From: Mesorhizobium sp. M8A.F.Ca.ET.218.01.1.1
GTDB taxonomy: Bacteria; Pseudomonadota; Alphaproteobacteria; Rhizobiales; Rhizobiaceae
Reading direction: 5' to 3'
Length of the DNA stretch: 64,000 nt
Assembly (NCBI RefSeq): GCF_004791165.1
Contig: NZ_SRUZ01000007.1
Location: 62,001 to 126,000, forward strand
This document shows, piece by piece, positions 1-9,164 of this stretch. The position numbers and the translations under genes are program-made. Position 1 is the stretch's first letter, and each line of letters begins with the position of its first letter. The notes beneath the pieces were generated by a model, which was not told the origin of the DNA, ran no database searches, and saw only the letters and a program-made list of their open reading frames with translations.

Positions 1-668
1 GACATGGAGAGCGCTTCCTCCTGGTCGTGCGTGACGAAGATGGCGGTGATGCCGGTTTCCTTCTGGATCTTCTTGATCTCGACGCGCATCTCCTCGCGCA
101 TGTTGGCGTCCAGCGCCGACAGCGGCTCGTCCAGCAGCAAGACCTGCGGCTCGAAGACGATGGCGCGGGCAAGCGCGATGCGCTGCTGCTGCCCGCCCGA
201 CAGCTGCGAGGGCAGCTTCTTCTCGCTGCCCGGCAGCCGCACCATCTCGAGCGCCTTGCCGACCTTGCGGGCGATCTCGGGCTTCGGCACGTTGCGGTAT
301 TTCAGGCCGAAGGCGACGTTGTCGAACACGTTCTTGTGCGGGAACAGCGCGTAGCTCTGGAAGACCAGCCCGATGTTGCGCTTGTAGATCGGGATATCAT
401 CGACCCGCCGCCCATCGATCATGATCTGGCCGCCCGAAATGTCGACCAGGCCGGCGATGGAGCGCAGGATCGTGGTCTTGCCGCAGCCCGAGGGCCCGAG
501 CAGGGTGACGAAGCTGCCCTTGCGGATCGAGAGCGAGAAATCGCGCACCGCGACGAACTTGCCGTAGGCGATGTCGATGTCGCGGAACTCGACCGCCGGG
601 CTGTCTGCCTCGGCGGCCGCGCTCGCGCCGGCTGCCCCGGCCAGGACAGGCCGGGGATGGAATGTCAT
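1..668 (-). CDS. polyamine-type ABC transporter ATP-binding protein, C-terminal part off the window
   Basis: This is the ATPase subunit of a PotA/FbpC-like importer, which powers uptake through the two permeases encoded upstream. The visible 222 residues contain Walker A (GPSGCGKT), a Q-loop (VFQSYALFPH), the ABC signature LSGGQQQR, Walker B (VLLLDEPLSALD) and the H-loop region (FVTHDQEEAL). The reading frame continues past base 1, so the C-terminal regulatory (TOBE) domain is not seen. The start is the ATG at 666-668, eleven bases below the stop codon of the solute-binding gene. About 30 Ala-rich residues precede the ABC fold. It is last in the visible operon. The transport class is clear; the exact substrate is inferred from family resemblance only. 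Confidence 0.93.
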   Translation of the reverse strand, partial: MTFHPRPVLAGAAGASAAAEADSPAVEFRDIDIAYGKFVAVRDFSLSIRKGSFVTLLGPSGCGKTTILRSIAGLVDISGGQIMIDGRRVDDIPIYKRNIGLVFQSYALFPHKNVFDNVAFGLKYRNVPKPEIARKVGKALEMVRLPGSEKKLPSQLSGGQQQRIALARAIVFEPQVLLLDEPLSALDANMREEMRVEIKKIQKETGITAIFVTHDQEEALSM

Positions 669-678
669 GTCCTGGCTG

Positions 679-1821
679 TCAGGCACCTTTGGAGATCCTG
701 TTCCACTGCTTGGTCCAGGCGTCCTCGTTGGTCGCCCAATAGGTCGGATCGGCGAAGGTCAGCGACTTCATCGTGCCCGTCTTGTCGAACGCCGGCAGCT
801 TCTCGATCTTCTCGGTCAGCTTGACCTTGTTCGGGTCGAGCGACGGCGGATAGCTCTGGCCCTCGGCCACCGCGATCGAGGTCGCCGGGTCGAGCATGAA
901 GTTGATGAGCTCCTCGCACTCGGCCATCGGCGAGCCCTTCAGGATCAGCATGTCCTCCATCCAGGCATAGGAGCCGGCCGGATCGAGATAGCCGATCGGG
1001 TGGCCCTGGTCCTGCAGCGCGGCGACGCGGCCCGACCAGGCATCGGTGACCACGATCTCGCCCTTGGAAAGCAGATCCATCAGCTCCGCGCCGGAGCTCC
1101 AGAACTTCTTGGCGAGGTCGCGCGTCTCGCGCACCTTGGCCCAGATGGCGTCCATGTCCTTGAGATTGTTGGGATCCTGCCCGGTGGCGAGCGCCGCGTA
1201 CCAGACGCGCGTCGTCATGTCGGAATAGCCGCCGACCTTGCCGGCGTATTTCTTGTCGAGCAGCAGTGCCGCGCCCTTTTCCTTGGCTTCCTCCGGCGAG
1301 ATCACCTTGGTGTTGTAGGCGATACCCGTCGTGCCATAGTCATAGGGCACGGCCGAAAGCTTCGGCGTCAGCTTGCGGAACGGCTCGATCATCGGCTGCA
1401 GCACGTTGGCCATGTTGGGAATGTTGGCCTCGTTGATCTCCGAGGTCAGGCCGGCGTTCACATATTTGATGTAATAGTTGACGCCCGAGGAATGGATGAC
1501 CTGGTAGTCGCCGGGCTTGGCGGTCTTGATCTTGGTGATGATCTCGTCCTCGTCGCCGAACGTGCCCTGGACCACCTTGATCTTGGTCTTGGTCGTGTAG
1601 GGCTGGAAGGCGAACTTGTCGATCGCGTCCTGCACCGTGCCGCCCCAACCGTCGAAGCGAACCTCCTGGACCGCGGCGAGCGCCCGGCCCATCCAGGGCA
1701 TGGAAAGGCCCGCCGAGGCTGCCGCGGCGGCGGTCAGCGTCAGGAAGGTGCGGCGGCTCAAATCGCCATTGGCATATCGGTCGTGCAGTCGTTCCAACCG
1801 CTTTGTGGTGGTCAGTTTCAT
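679..1821 (-). CDS. extracellular solute-binding protein, spermidine/putrescine type
   Basis: A 380-residue periplasmic binding protein of the PotD-like type II fold. The N-terminus carries a twin-arginine-like export signal: SRRTFL at about residues 22-27, then an Ala-rich hydrophobic stretch ending near GRALA. The mature part has features typical of polyamine binders, such as VPYDYGTTGIAYN and a late VTDAWSGR segment. It overlaps the upstream permease gene by four bases (ATGA, 1818-1821) and precedes the ATPase, so the four genes form one operon with the order permease, permease, binding protein, ATPase. The polyamine substrate is a family-level guess; related proteins bind other small cations or amino-acid derivatives. 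Confidence 0.9.
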   Translation of the reverse strand: MKLTTTKRLERLHDRYANGDLSRRTFLTLTAAAAASAGLSMPWMGRALAAVQEVRFDGWGGTVQDAIDKFAFQPYTTKTKIKVVQGTFGDEDEIITKIKTAKPGDYQVIHSSGVNYYIKYVNAGLTSEINEANIPNMANVLQPMIEPFRKLTPKLSAVPYDYGTTGIAYNTKVISPEEAKEKGAALLLDKKYAGKVGGYSDMTTRVWYAALATGQDPNNLKDMDAIWAKVRETRDLAKKFWSSGAELMDLLSKGEIVVTDAWSGRVAALQDQGHPIGYLDPAGSYAWMEDMLILKGSPMAECEELINFMLDPATSIAVAEGQSYPPSLDPNKVKLTEKIEKLPAFDKTGTMKSLTFADPTYWATNEDAWTKQWNRISKGA

Positions 1822-2681
1822 TGTGTTTCCTCCTTTGGTTCGCCACGTCGTCTCAGTTTTGTCAGGCTTTGCAGGATCAGGCCGCCGATCAGCGGGATGC
1901 CGACGGTCACCAGGATCATCACGGTGCCGAGCGCGTTGATTTCCGGACTGATCGAGATCTTGAGCATGGAAAGGATCTGGGTGGGCATGGTCTCGACGCC
2001 TGCCGGCCGCCAGAACAGGCTGGCCGAAGTGTTGTCGAACGAGATGGTGAAGGCGAGCAGCGCGCCGCCGACCACGGCCGGGATGAGCAGCGGCAGCGTG
2101 ATCTCGCGGAAGGACGAGAAGCGCGAGGCGCCAAGCGACAGTGCCGCCTCCTCATAGACGCGCCGGATGCCGATCATGCGCGCCTGGGCGATCAGCACGA
2201 CATAGGGCACGGCAAGCAGGATATGGCCGAGCACCAGGAGCAGCATGGTTCTGGGCTGGTCGACGGCCTTGATCAGCACCAGCAGGCCGACGCCGAGGAT
2301 TGTTTCGGGCACTAGCGCCGGCAGGATCACCAGCGTGCTCAGCGCCTGCTTGCCGCGAAATTCGAAGCGCACCAGGGCAAACGCCGTGGTGACGCCGATG
2401 GCGGTGGTGACGATGGCGGTGACCAAGGCGATCCACAAGGACGTGCGGAAGGCGGCCAGCACCGCGTCGTTGGCCATCAGCTTGCCGTACCATTGCAGGC
2501 TGAAGCCGGTCATCGGGAAGCCGCCGAACATCGAGGCGTTGAACGACAGGATCACTGTCGCCACGATCGGCGCGAACATGAAGATATAGACGCAGACCGT
2601 GACGAAGCCGGTCAGCCGCCAGGCCCATCTGCCTTCCTGCTTGCGCCGGGTCCCGCTCATCCGCCAAGCCCCGTCATCCAC
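1818..2681 (-). CDS. ABC transporter permease, PotC-like
   Basis: Inner-membrane permease of about 280 residues with roughly six hydrophobic segments. The cytoplasmic EAA loop (EEAALSLGASRFSSFREITL, about residues 165-184) docks the ATPase. The longest frame starts at 2681 and overlaps the upstream permease stop by eight bases. An internal ATG at 2658-2660 (MSGTRRKQ) is a reasonable alternative start and would leave a short gap. Its 3' end overlaps the binding-protein start by four bases, implying translational coupling. Pairing with a second, different permease is normal for the Pot/Fbp-type importer family. Confidence 0.9.
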   Translation of the reverse strand: MDDGAWRMSGTRRKQEGRWAWRLTGFVTVCVYIFMFAPIVATVILSFNASMFGGFPMTGFSLQWYGKLMANDAVLAAFRTSLWIALVTAIVTTAIGVTTAFALVRFEFRGKQALSTLVILPALVPETILGVGLLVLIKAVDQPRTMLLLVLGHILLAVPYVVLIAQARMIGIRRVYEEAALSLGASRFSSFREITLPLLIPAVVGGALLAFTISFDNTSASLFWRPAGVETMPTQILSMLKISISPEINALGTVMILVTVGIPLIGGLILQSLTKLRRRGEPKEETQ

Positions 2682-3558
2682 CCAGTCCTTTGACGATCTG
2701 CGACATGCCCATGTAGCGCGTGTAGACGGCGGCGAAGAAGCCGAGCACGATGAACAGCACGATCGAAAGCGTGGCGCCCATCGGCCAGTTCAGCTCGCCC
2801 ATGATGGTGTCGTAGATCAGGTTGCCGAACAGCGCGTCGCGGCCCGAGCCGAGAAGCTGCGGCGTCACATAGCTGCCGGCGGCCAGCACGAAGCAGAGCA
2901 GCAGGCCCGCCGCCAGGCCGGGCAGCGACAGCGGCAGCGTGACCTCACGGAACGCCTGCGCGCTCGTGCAGCCCATCGAGCGGGCCGCCGAAATCAACGT
3001 GCGATCAATGCTCTCCAGGCTGACATAGACGTTGAGGATCATGTAGGGCAGCAGGAAGTGCAGCATGCCCAGGATGACCGCGCCTTCGTTGTAGAGCATC
3101 GGCAGCGGCTCGTTGATGATGCCCAATTTCAGCAGCGCGACGTTGATGACGCCCTGTTCGCCCAGGATGTTGATCCAGGAGAAGGTGCGGATGGTGAAGC
3201 TGATCCAGAACGGCACGATCAGCAGTAGCAAGAGCAACCATTTGTGCCTGAAGGTCGTGGCCCAGATGAAATAGGCAGGGAAATAGCCGAGCACCCCGCA
3301 AAGCAGCGCCGTGATCGCGCCGACCCGCAGCGTCTTCACAAGGAAGCCGGAATAATAGCTGTCTGTGAGGAATTCGTGCCAGTTCGCGGTCGTCAACGCG
3401 CTCGTTTCCACGCCGGCGGTGACGAAGGTGAAGAAGGTATAGCCGGCCATCACGGCGATCGGCAGGACCAGGAAAAAGATCAGCAGCAGGAGCACCGGCG
3501 CGACGAGCATCCAGGCCAGCCGTGGATCATACAATGTCCATCGTCGTTTCATGAGCAC
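2674..3558 (-). CDS. ABC transporter permease, PotB-like
   Basis: First visible gene of the importer operon, 294 residues, with about six membrane spans beginning at LAWMLVAPVLLLLIFFLVLP. The EAA loop reads RSMGCTSAQAFREVTLPLS near residue 210. The start at 3558 (MLMKRRW) has a second ATG two codons in, and either is possible. About 215 bases separate it from the 3' end of htpG, which is on the same strand. The operon promoter probably lies there, but I could not pick out a convincing motif. Known family role: forms the translocation pore as a heterodimer with the PotC-like subunit. Confidence 0.9.
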   Translation of the reverse strand: MLMKRRWTLYDPRLAWMLVAPVLLLLIFFLVLPIAVMAGYTFFTFVTAGVETSALTTANWHEFLTDSYYSGFLVKTLRVGAITALLCGVLGYFPAYFIWATTFRHKWLLLLLLIVPFWISFTIRTFSWINILGEQGVINVALLKLGIINEPLPMLYNEGAVILGMLHFLLPYMILNVYVSLESIDRTLISAARSMGCTSAQAFREVTLPLSLPGLAAGLLLCFVLAAGSYVTPQLLGSGRDALFGNLIYDTIMGELNWPMGATLSIVLFIVLGFFAAVYTRYMGMSQIVKGLGG

Positions 3559-3773
3559 CCGGACGTTCGCGCCTTCTTGGAAGCGCTTATTTTGTTCCCG
3601 GCGCCAAGATTGGGTGATTGCAAGCGCGATGTCTACAGTGGGCGATTGAGCCAGTGGATTTCAGCCCGTTCCCTGCTGGGATAGACGCCAATTTTCGGCG
3701 GACGGGGTCGCTGCGCAACCCCGTCTTGCACCTTCGATCGACAAACACGTCGAGGAGGCTTGGTCGGCGCGCC

Positions 3774-5666
3774 TCAGGCCTTCGAGATACCGCGCGCGAT
3801 CAGGCGGGCAAGGCGCTCGGAAAACGCCCTGGCGTCGGCCGGCTTGTCGCCGTCGAGCACGCGCGCCTCGTCGTAGAGAAGGTGGGCGGCATCGTCCTTG
3901 AAGGCCTGCTCGTCGTCGCCGAGGCTGGCGAGCGCCCGGACGCGCTCGTGGCGGGGGTTGATCTCGAGGATCGGCTTGGCCGTCTTGTCGAGGCGTCCGG
4001 CGGCGTTGAGCAGCCGCTCGAACTGCCGATCCGGTCCATGTTCGGGCGCTACCAGGCAGACCGCGCTTTCGGTCAGGCGGTCGGAAGGCTTGACGTCCGA
4101 CACGGCTTCGCCAAGCGCTGCCTTGACGAAGGCGAGGAAGCCGTCGACTTCGGGCGTAGCCGCCGTGTCCGGCCTCTTCGCCTCGTCGAGCAAGGGAATG
4201 TCGGAAAGTTCGGCCACGCCCTGCGTCACCGACTTGAACGGCTTGCCGTCGAATTCCGGCGCCATCGACGTCCAGAAACTGTCGACCGGGTCGGTGAGCA
4301 GCAGCACCTCGATGCCGCGCGCCTTGAAACCTTCGAGCTGCGGCGAGGCTTCGAGCCGGGCGCGGTCGTCGCCGGCCATGAAGAAGATCGCCTTCTGGCC
4401 TTCCTTCATCGCGCTGGCATAGTCGGCAAGGCCGCGCCAGCCTTCGCCCGAGGCCGTCGAGTGGAAGCGGGCAAGCTTCAAGAGCTGCTCGCGCCGCTCG
4501 TGGTCCTCGTAGAGCCCTTCCTTGAGGACGACGCCGAAGTTCTCCCAGATTTTCGCATAGGCCTCGGGCTCGTTCTCGGCCAGCTTCGAAAGATCGCCGA
4601 GCACGCGGTTGGTCAGGCCCTTGCGGATCGCGGCCAGCAACGGGCTTTCCTGGATCATCTCGCGCGAGACATTGAGCGGCAGGTCGGCGGAATCGACGAG
4701 CCCGCGCATGAAGCGCAGATAGCGCGGCAACAAATCGGCATCGTCGGTGATGAAGACGCGGCGCACATAGAGCTTGATGCGGCCCTTGCGGTCCTGGTCG
4801 AAGAGATCGAAGGGACGCGAGCCGGGCACGAAGGCGAGCACTGAGTATTCCTGCCTGCCTTCGGCGCGGAAATGGATGGTGGCGGCCGGCTCGTCATACT
4901 GGCCGGCGAGGCTACGGTAGAAATCGGTATATTCCTCGGGCTTGATCTCGCTTTTCGGCCTTACCCAAAGGGCCGTGCCATCGGCAATGTCGCGCGCCTC
5001 GGCACCGGGTTTCTCGACGAGCGTGATCGGCACGGGCACGTGGCCCGACTGCGACTTGGCCAGCTGCTCGAGCCGGTAGGAGCCGGTGTAGGACACGGCG
5101 TCGTCCATCAGATGCAACACGACGCGGGTGCCGCGCCTGGGAGCGGCTTCGAGCGGGGCGGGCGCGATCTCGTAGGACCCCTTGCCGTCGGACGACCAGC
5201 GCCAGGCCTCGTCGCTTCCCGCCAGGCGGCTGATGACGTCGACGCGGGTCGCCACCATGAAGGCGGAGTAGAAGCCGACGCCGAACTGGCCGATGAGCTG
5301 CGTGTCTTCGCTGGCATTGCCGGCGCCGACGCGCTCGATGAAGGCGCGTGTACCCGAGCGCGCGATCGTGCCCAGCGCCTCCGTCATGTCGTCGCGGCTC
5401 ATGCCGATGCCGTTGTCCTCGACGATGATCTCCTTGCTGTCGGGATCGGCTGAGATCGAGATGCGCGGCTTGGGGTCATCGGCCAGCAATTCCGGATGAC
5501 TGACGGCCTCGAAGCGCAGCTTCTCGCAGGCATCGGCGGCGTTGGAAATCAGTTCGCGTAGGAAGACGTCCTTATCGGAATAGACCGAGTGCACCATCAT
5601 GTGCAGCAGCCGCGAAACATCCGCCTCGAATGCCTTGGTTTCCGTCGCTTTCGTGCCTGTCGTCAT
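3774..5666 (-). CDS. htpG: molecular chaperone HtpG (Hsp90 family)
   Basis: ATP-dependent cytosolic chaperone of 630 residues, normal for bacterial Hsp90. The N-terminal GHKL ATPase domain shows FLRELISNAADACEKLRF, the nucleotide-lid region EDNGIGMSRDDMTEALGTIA, and GQFGVGFYSAFMV. The middle domain has LYVRRVFITDDADLLPRYLRF and the conserved NVSREMIQES. A C-terminal dimerisation region ends near RLIARGISKA. An in-frame start at 5729 would add 21 residues not expected in the family (MKGSLARAPARRV...), so I place the start at ATG 5664-5666, just before TTGTKATETKAFEAD. I found no clear RpoH-type promoter upstream. It is a single gene flanked by a repeat-bearing intergenic region. Confidence 0.97.
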   Translation of the reverse strand: MTTGTKATETKAFEADVSRLLHMMVHSVYSDKDVFLRELISNAADACEKLRFEAVSHPELLADDPKPRISISADPDSKEIIVEDNGIGMSRDDMTEALGTIARSGTRAFIERVGAGNASEDTQLIGQFGVGFYSAFMVATRVDVISRLAGSDEAWRWSSDGKGSYEIAPAPLEAAPRRGTRVVLHLMDDAVSYTGSYRLEQLAKSQSGHVPVPITLVEKPGAEARDIADGTALWVRPKSEIKPEEYTDFYRSLAGQYDEPAATIHFRAEGRQEYSVLAFVPGSRPFDLFDQDRKGRIKLYVRRVFITDDADLLPRYLRFMRGLVDSADLPLNVSREMIQESPLLAAIRKGLTNRVLGDLSKLAENEPEAYAKIWENFGVVLKEGLYEDHERREQLLKLARFHSTASGEGWRGLADYASAMKEGQKAIFFMAGDDRARLEASPQLEGFKARGIEVLLLTDPVDSFWTSMAPEFDGKPFKSVTQGVAELSDIPLLDEAKRPDTAATPEVDGFLAFVKAALGEAVSDVKPSDRLTESAVCLVAPEHGPDRQFERLLNAAGRLDKTAKPILEINPRHERVRALASLGDDEQAFKDDAAHLLYDEARVLDGDKPADARAFSERLARLIARGISKA

Positions 5667-5835
5667 TGCGAGTTTCCCACACTGTTCAACCACCCGCCGC
5701 GCCGGAGCGCGAGCGAGACTTCCTTTCAACCATTTTTGGCGGCTCTGGCAACTGAGTTCAGCAAGGCCAGCGCGACGACAATATTGTGATGGGATGCGCC
5801 GGCGGCAAGGGGCGGAATCGGCGCCGGCGGCGAAA

Positions 5836-6029
5836 CTGCCAATCTCCCCCCTCGTGGGGGAGATGCCCGGCAGGGCAGAGGGGGGCGCGAAGGAACTCGG
5901 CCTTGCTTATTTGCTGGGCTACGCGGTGCGCGCCCCTCCAAAGGCAAAAGTGATCCACTGAGACGTCGGCGGGACAGCGCCCCCCTCTGGCCTGCCGGCC
6001 ATCTCCCCCACAAGGGGGGAGATTGGCAG
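5836..6029. repeat. pair of inverted palindromic intergenic elements (family A)
   Basis: Two copies of a roughly 51-base C/G-rich element lie head to head at 5836-5886 and 5979-6029. Each has a core of CTCCCCC and GGGGGAG around a short CTCGTG-like loop, plus a second arm reading CCGGCAGG and AGAGGGGGG. The same element recurs as an inverted pair at 24244-24410. The spacer and flanks (5667-6044) contain no gene I can support. They resemble the REP/BIME-type intergenic palindromes common in rhizobia. They could act as mRNA-end hairpins between htpG and the downstream gene, which is an inference. Confidence 0.8.
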
Positions 6030-6044
6030 CTTCGGTGCCGCGCC

Positions 6045-6929
6045 CTACTTCCCCGCCATATGGTCGGCAAGCGCTTGCGCCTGGGCAAGCAGCGCGGGGA
6101 AGACGGGGTTGTCAGGCAGGCTCTTGCCCATGCAGGCGCGGAAGTCGCTGTCGCCTTTTGCCCAGGCCGCGTCGGCGGCATCGGATGTGTTTTCGTCGCT
6201 GTCGCCGGTGGCCTGCTTGACCAGCTTCTGGGCGGCGGCATCGGCGGCGGTCCAGACCGCGTCGCAGGCCGCGATCTTCGGGACGGGAGGTGTCGCCGGC
6301 GCCTCGGCGATCATGACGCTGTTGCCCTTGACCAGCGTGACGACGACCTCCTGGTCGTAGTTCGGCCCGACATCCTGTGCCCAGCCGCCGAGGCGGGCGA
6401 TCGCCATGTCGGCGCCGTCGGGCGTCTTCAGCTTGAAGTCGAGCGTGCCGGTGAAAGCGGCGTCGCTGCCGATGGCCTGGGTGTAGAAGGCATCGAGCTT
6501 CAGCGCAGCGTCGAAGCCGGTGGGCAGTTTGAGATCGGCGTCGGTCTCGGCGGCGCGCGACTGCAGCCAGCGCTCGACCAGCCCGCGTGTCGACGCCACG
6601 ACGCTGGGGCCGTCCTCGGTGCCGTGGCGCAGCCCGTCCAGCATGCCGAATCCGACATCGGAGGAACTGAGGCTTTCGATGTTGATCGTGCCGGCCGCCG
6701 GAAAACCCTTGACCGTGAAAGGTCCCAGAAGCGTGGAAAGGCGCTGTTCGAGATCGGCGCGGGCCTTGTCATTGGCCGCATCGAGCGTTTCCACGGGAGC
6801 GTTGGCGCTTTCCATCGCGGCGATGGCCGATATCGCCTTGTCGCGCGCGGCGATGTAGTCGTCCTCCGGCGAAGCCGCATGGGCCGCACCGCTCGCCAGC
6901 GCCAACACCAAAGTCCAGACCAGACGCAT
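6045..6929 (-). CDS. exported hypothetical protein
   Basis: A 294-residue protein with a clear Sec signal peptide (MRLVWTLVLALASGAAHA, cleavage near residue 18-19). The mature part is Ala/Asp-rich, begins with a helical region (DYIAARDKAISAIAAMES), and carries two Cys residues near the C-terminus (IAACDAVW, FRACMGKSL) that could form a disulfide. I recognise no enzyme motif. The longer frame starting at 6995 adds 22 residues before the signal peptide and is rejected. It is divergent from the ABC exporter at 7067, with a short shared promoter region. A periplasmic location is inferred from the signal. Confidence 0.75.
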   Translation of the reverse strand: MRLVWTLVLALASGAAHAASPEDDYIAARDKAISAIAAMESANAPVETLDAANDKARADLEQRLSTLLGPFTVKGFPAAGTINIESLSSSDVGFGMLDGLRHGTEDGPSVVASTRGLVERWLQSRAAETDADLKLPTGFDAALKLDAFYTQAIGSDAAFTGTLDFKLKTPDGADMAIARLGGWAQDVGPNYDQEVVVTLVKGNSVMIAEAPATPPVPKIAACDAVWTAADAAAQKLVKQATGDSDENTSDAADAAWAKGDSDFRACMGKSLPDNPVFPALLAQAQALADHMAGK

Positions 6930-7066
6930 CGTGGAACCTCCGTTTTTACAAGCTCTTCGCGTGGCTTGGTGGCGATTGTGCGGCGGTGAAGTCATGGCGT
7001 GGCTGCGGATATCGGGGACGCCGGATCAGCTTTGGCACCGCCGGCAACCGCCATATCAGGAAGACG

Positions 7067-9124
7067 ATGAAACCTTCCGATATCCAGGCCGTTATGGCCG
7101 TTGTGGCAGACATCAAATCCAAACCCAAGCCGGTCGGCGGCGCCAAACCAAACGGTGCCAGGAAGCCCCGCCAGCGGGAGGCATCCGATGTCGAGGCCGC
7201 TTCCGAGGTCGTCGGCGAGGCCGCACCGCCGCCGGAGGCGGTGGAACCTGATCCGCAACTGAGCCCCGAACAGGCCGAGCAGGCGCGCAAGAAATACCTG
7301 CTGAAGCGGTTCTGGATCAGCGCGCGCGGCTATTGGAGCCGGCGCGGCGACAAGCTCGCGTGGCCGTGCACGATCGGGCTCCTGATCCTGATCTGCGTCA
7401 ATGTCGGCTTCCAGTATGGCATCAATGTCTGGAACCGCTCGATCTTCGACGCCATCGAACAGCGCAATGCGCCGACCGTCTATTTCCTGAGCGCCGTGTT
7501 CGTGCCGCTGGTGCTTGGCAGTGTCAGCCTCGTCGTCGCGCAGGTCTATCTGCGCATGACGATCCAGCGCCGCTGGCGCTCCTGGCTCACCACGTCGGTC
7601 ATCGGCCGCTGGCTCACCAATGGCCGCTACTACCAGCTCAATCTCGTCGGCGGCGATCACCAGAACCCGGAAGCTCGCATTGCCGAGGATCTGCGGATCG
7701 CCACGGAATCGCCCGTGGATTTCATCTCCGGCGTCATCAACGCCTTCCTGGCCGCGTCGACCTTCATCGTCGTGCTGTGGACCATCGGCGGCGCGCTGAC
7801 GCTGCCGATCGGCGGGTCGACCGTCACCATTCCGGGCTTTCTCGTCATCACCGCGGTCATCTACGCAGCGATCACTTCCACCTCGATGGTGGTCATCGGC
7901 CGGCATTTCGTCGAGCTCTCCGAGCAGAAGAACCAGGCGGAAGCGGAATTTCGCTACACGCTGACGCGCGTGCGCGAAAACGGCGAGAGCATCGCCTTGC
8001 TCGGCGGCGAGGAGGAGGAGCGCAGCGGCATCGACAGGACCTTCGCCGGCGTGCTGAAGCGGTGGGCGATGCTTGCCGGCCAGCACATGCGCACGGCGCT
8101 GGTCTCGCAGGGGTCGAGCCTGTTCGCGCCGGTTGTGCCGGTGCTGTTGTGTGCGCCAAAATTCCTCGACGGCTCGATGTCGCTTGGCCAGGTGATGCAG
8201 GCGGCGTCCGCCTTTGCCATCGTGCAGGGCGCGTTCGGATGGCTGGTCGACAATTACCCGCGTCTTGCCGACTGGAACGCCTCGGCACGGCGCATCGCCT
8301 CGCTGATGATGTCGCTCGACGGACTCGAACGCGCGGAAGAGAGCGACGCGCTTGGGCGCATCAATCGCGGCGAGACCAAGGACGACACGATGCTGAGCCT
8401 CAACAATCTCTCGGTGTCGCTCGATGACGGCACCGCCGTGGTCAAGGAAACCGAGGTCGTGATCCAGCCGGGCGAGCGACTGCTGGTGGCCGGCGAATCC
8501 GGCTCTGGCAAGAGCACGCTGGTGCGGGCGATAGCGGGCCTGTGGCCGTGGGGCGGCGGCAGCGTCGATTTCCATCCGGGCAAGCGCATGTTCATGCTGC
8601 CGCAGCGTCCCTACATTCCCTCGGGCACGCTGCGCCGGGCAGCGGCCTATCCCGGCGCCGCCGAAGACTGGACGGTTCCGCAGATCAAGGCCGCCCTCGA
8701 CAAGGTGGGGCTCGGTCATCTCGGCGACAAGATCGACGAAGACGCGCCATGGGACCAGACCCTGTCGGGCGGCGAGAAGCAGCGGCTGGCCTTCGCGCGG
8801 CTCCTCCTGCACGCGCCCGACATCATCGTGCTGGACGAGGCGACGGCGGCACTCGACGAGAAGAGCCAGGAAAAGATGATGGAAACCATCATCCGCGAAT
8901 TGCCCGATGTCACCATCGTGAGCGTGGCGCACCGGGCCGAGCTGGAGGCCTTCCACAGCCGCAAGATCACGCTCGAACGGCGCAAGGGAGGCGCCAAGCT
9001 CGTCAGCGATATCGATCTCCTCCCGCGCAAGCGCAGGGGCTTGCTCGGCCGCGCCTTGTGGGGTTCCGGCGCCTTGGCCGAGAAGTCGCTCGAGCGCGGC
9101 GGCATCCCCCATAAAAAGAACTGA
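7067..9124 (+). CDS. ABC transporter permease/ATPase, YddA/SbmA-BacA-like
   Basis: A fused exporter half-transporter of 685 residues. The N-terminal ~60 residues are a charged, Pro-rich cytosolic extension. An ABC_membrane_2-type transmembrane domain follows (about 75-400) with segments such as PCTIGLLILICVNVGFQYGIN and the loop EARIAEDLRIATE. The C-terminal ATPase has Walker A (GESGSGKSTL), RPYIPSGTLR, signature LSGGEKQR, Walker B (IIVLDEATAALD) and a switch His (SVAHRAEL). This layout matches the YddA/peroxisomal ABCD/SbmA group. BacA relatives in rhizobia import peptides, but those lack the fused ATPase, so the cargo is unknown. ATG 7067 with AGGAAG at 7058-7063 is preferred over 6986. Confidence 0.88.
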   Translation: MKPSDIQAVMAVVADIKSKPKPVGGAKPNGARKPRQREASDVEAASEVVGEAAPPPEAVEPDPQLSPEQAEQARKKYLLKRFWISARGYWSRRGDKLAWPCTIGLLILICVNVGFQYGINVWNRSIFDAIEQRNAPTVYFLSAVFVPLVLGSVSLVVAQVYLRMTIQRRWRSWLTTSVIGRWLTNGRYYQLNLVGGDHQNPEARIAEDLRIATESPVDFISGVINAFLAASTFIVVLWTIGGALTLPIGGSTVTIPGFLVITAVIYAAITSTSMVVIGRHFVELSEQKNQAEAEFRYTLTRVRENGESIALLGGEEEERSGIDRTFAGVLKRWAMLAGQHMRTALVSQGSSLFAPVVPVLLCAPKFLDGSMSLGQVMQAASAFAIVQGAFGWLVDNYPRLADWNASARRIASLMMSLDGLERAEESDALGRINRGETKDDTMLSLNNLSVSLDDGTAVVKETEVVIQPGERLLVAGESGSGKSTLVRAIAGLWPWGGGSVDFHPGKRMFMLPQRPYIPSGTLRRAAAYPGAAEDWTVPQIKAALDKVGLGHLGDKIDEDAPWDQTLSGGEKQRLAFARLLLHAPDIIVLDEATAALDEKSQEKMMETIIRELPDVTIVSVAHRAELEAFHSRKITLERRKGGAKLVSDIDLLPRKRRGLLGRALWGSGALAEKSLERGGIPHKKN

Positions 9125-9164
9125 AGACGTCCGGCGCGTTCTCACTCCCGCCGTGGATGGCCAA

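Noticed and set aside
3559..3773. RpoH-type heat-shock or polyamine-responsive promoter near the Pot and htpG genes
   Set aside because: No convincing CTTG-N17-CCATAT pattern upstream of htpG and no clear motif in the Pot promoter gap.
7067..9124. Possible BacA ortholog
   Set aside because: The fused C-terminal ATPase is not present in BacA; the YddA-like ABC group is a better fit.
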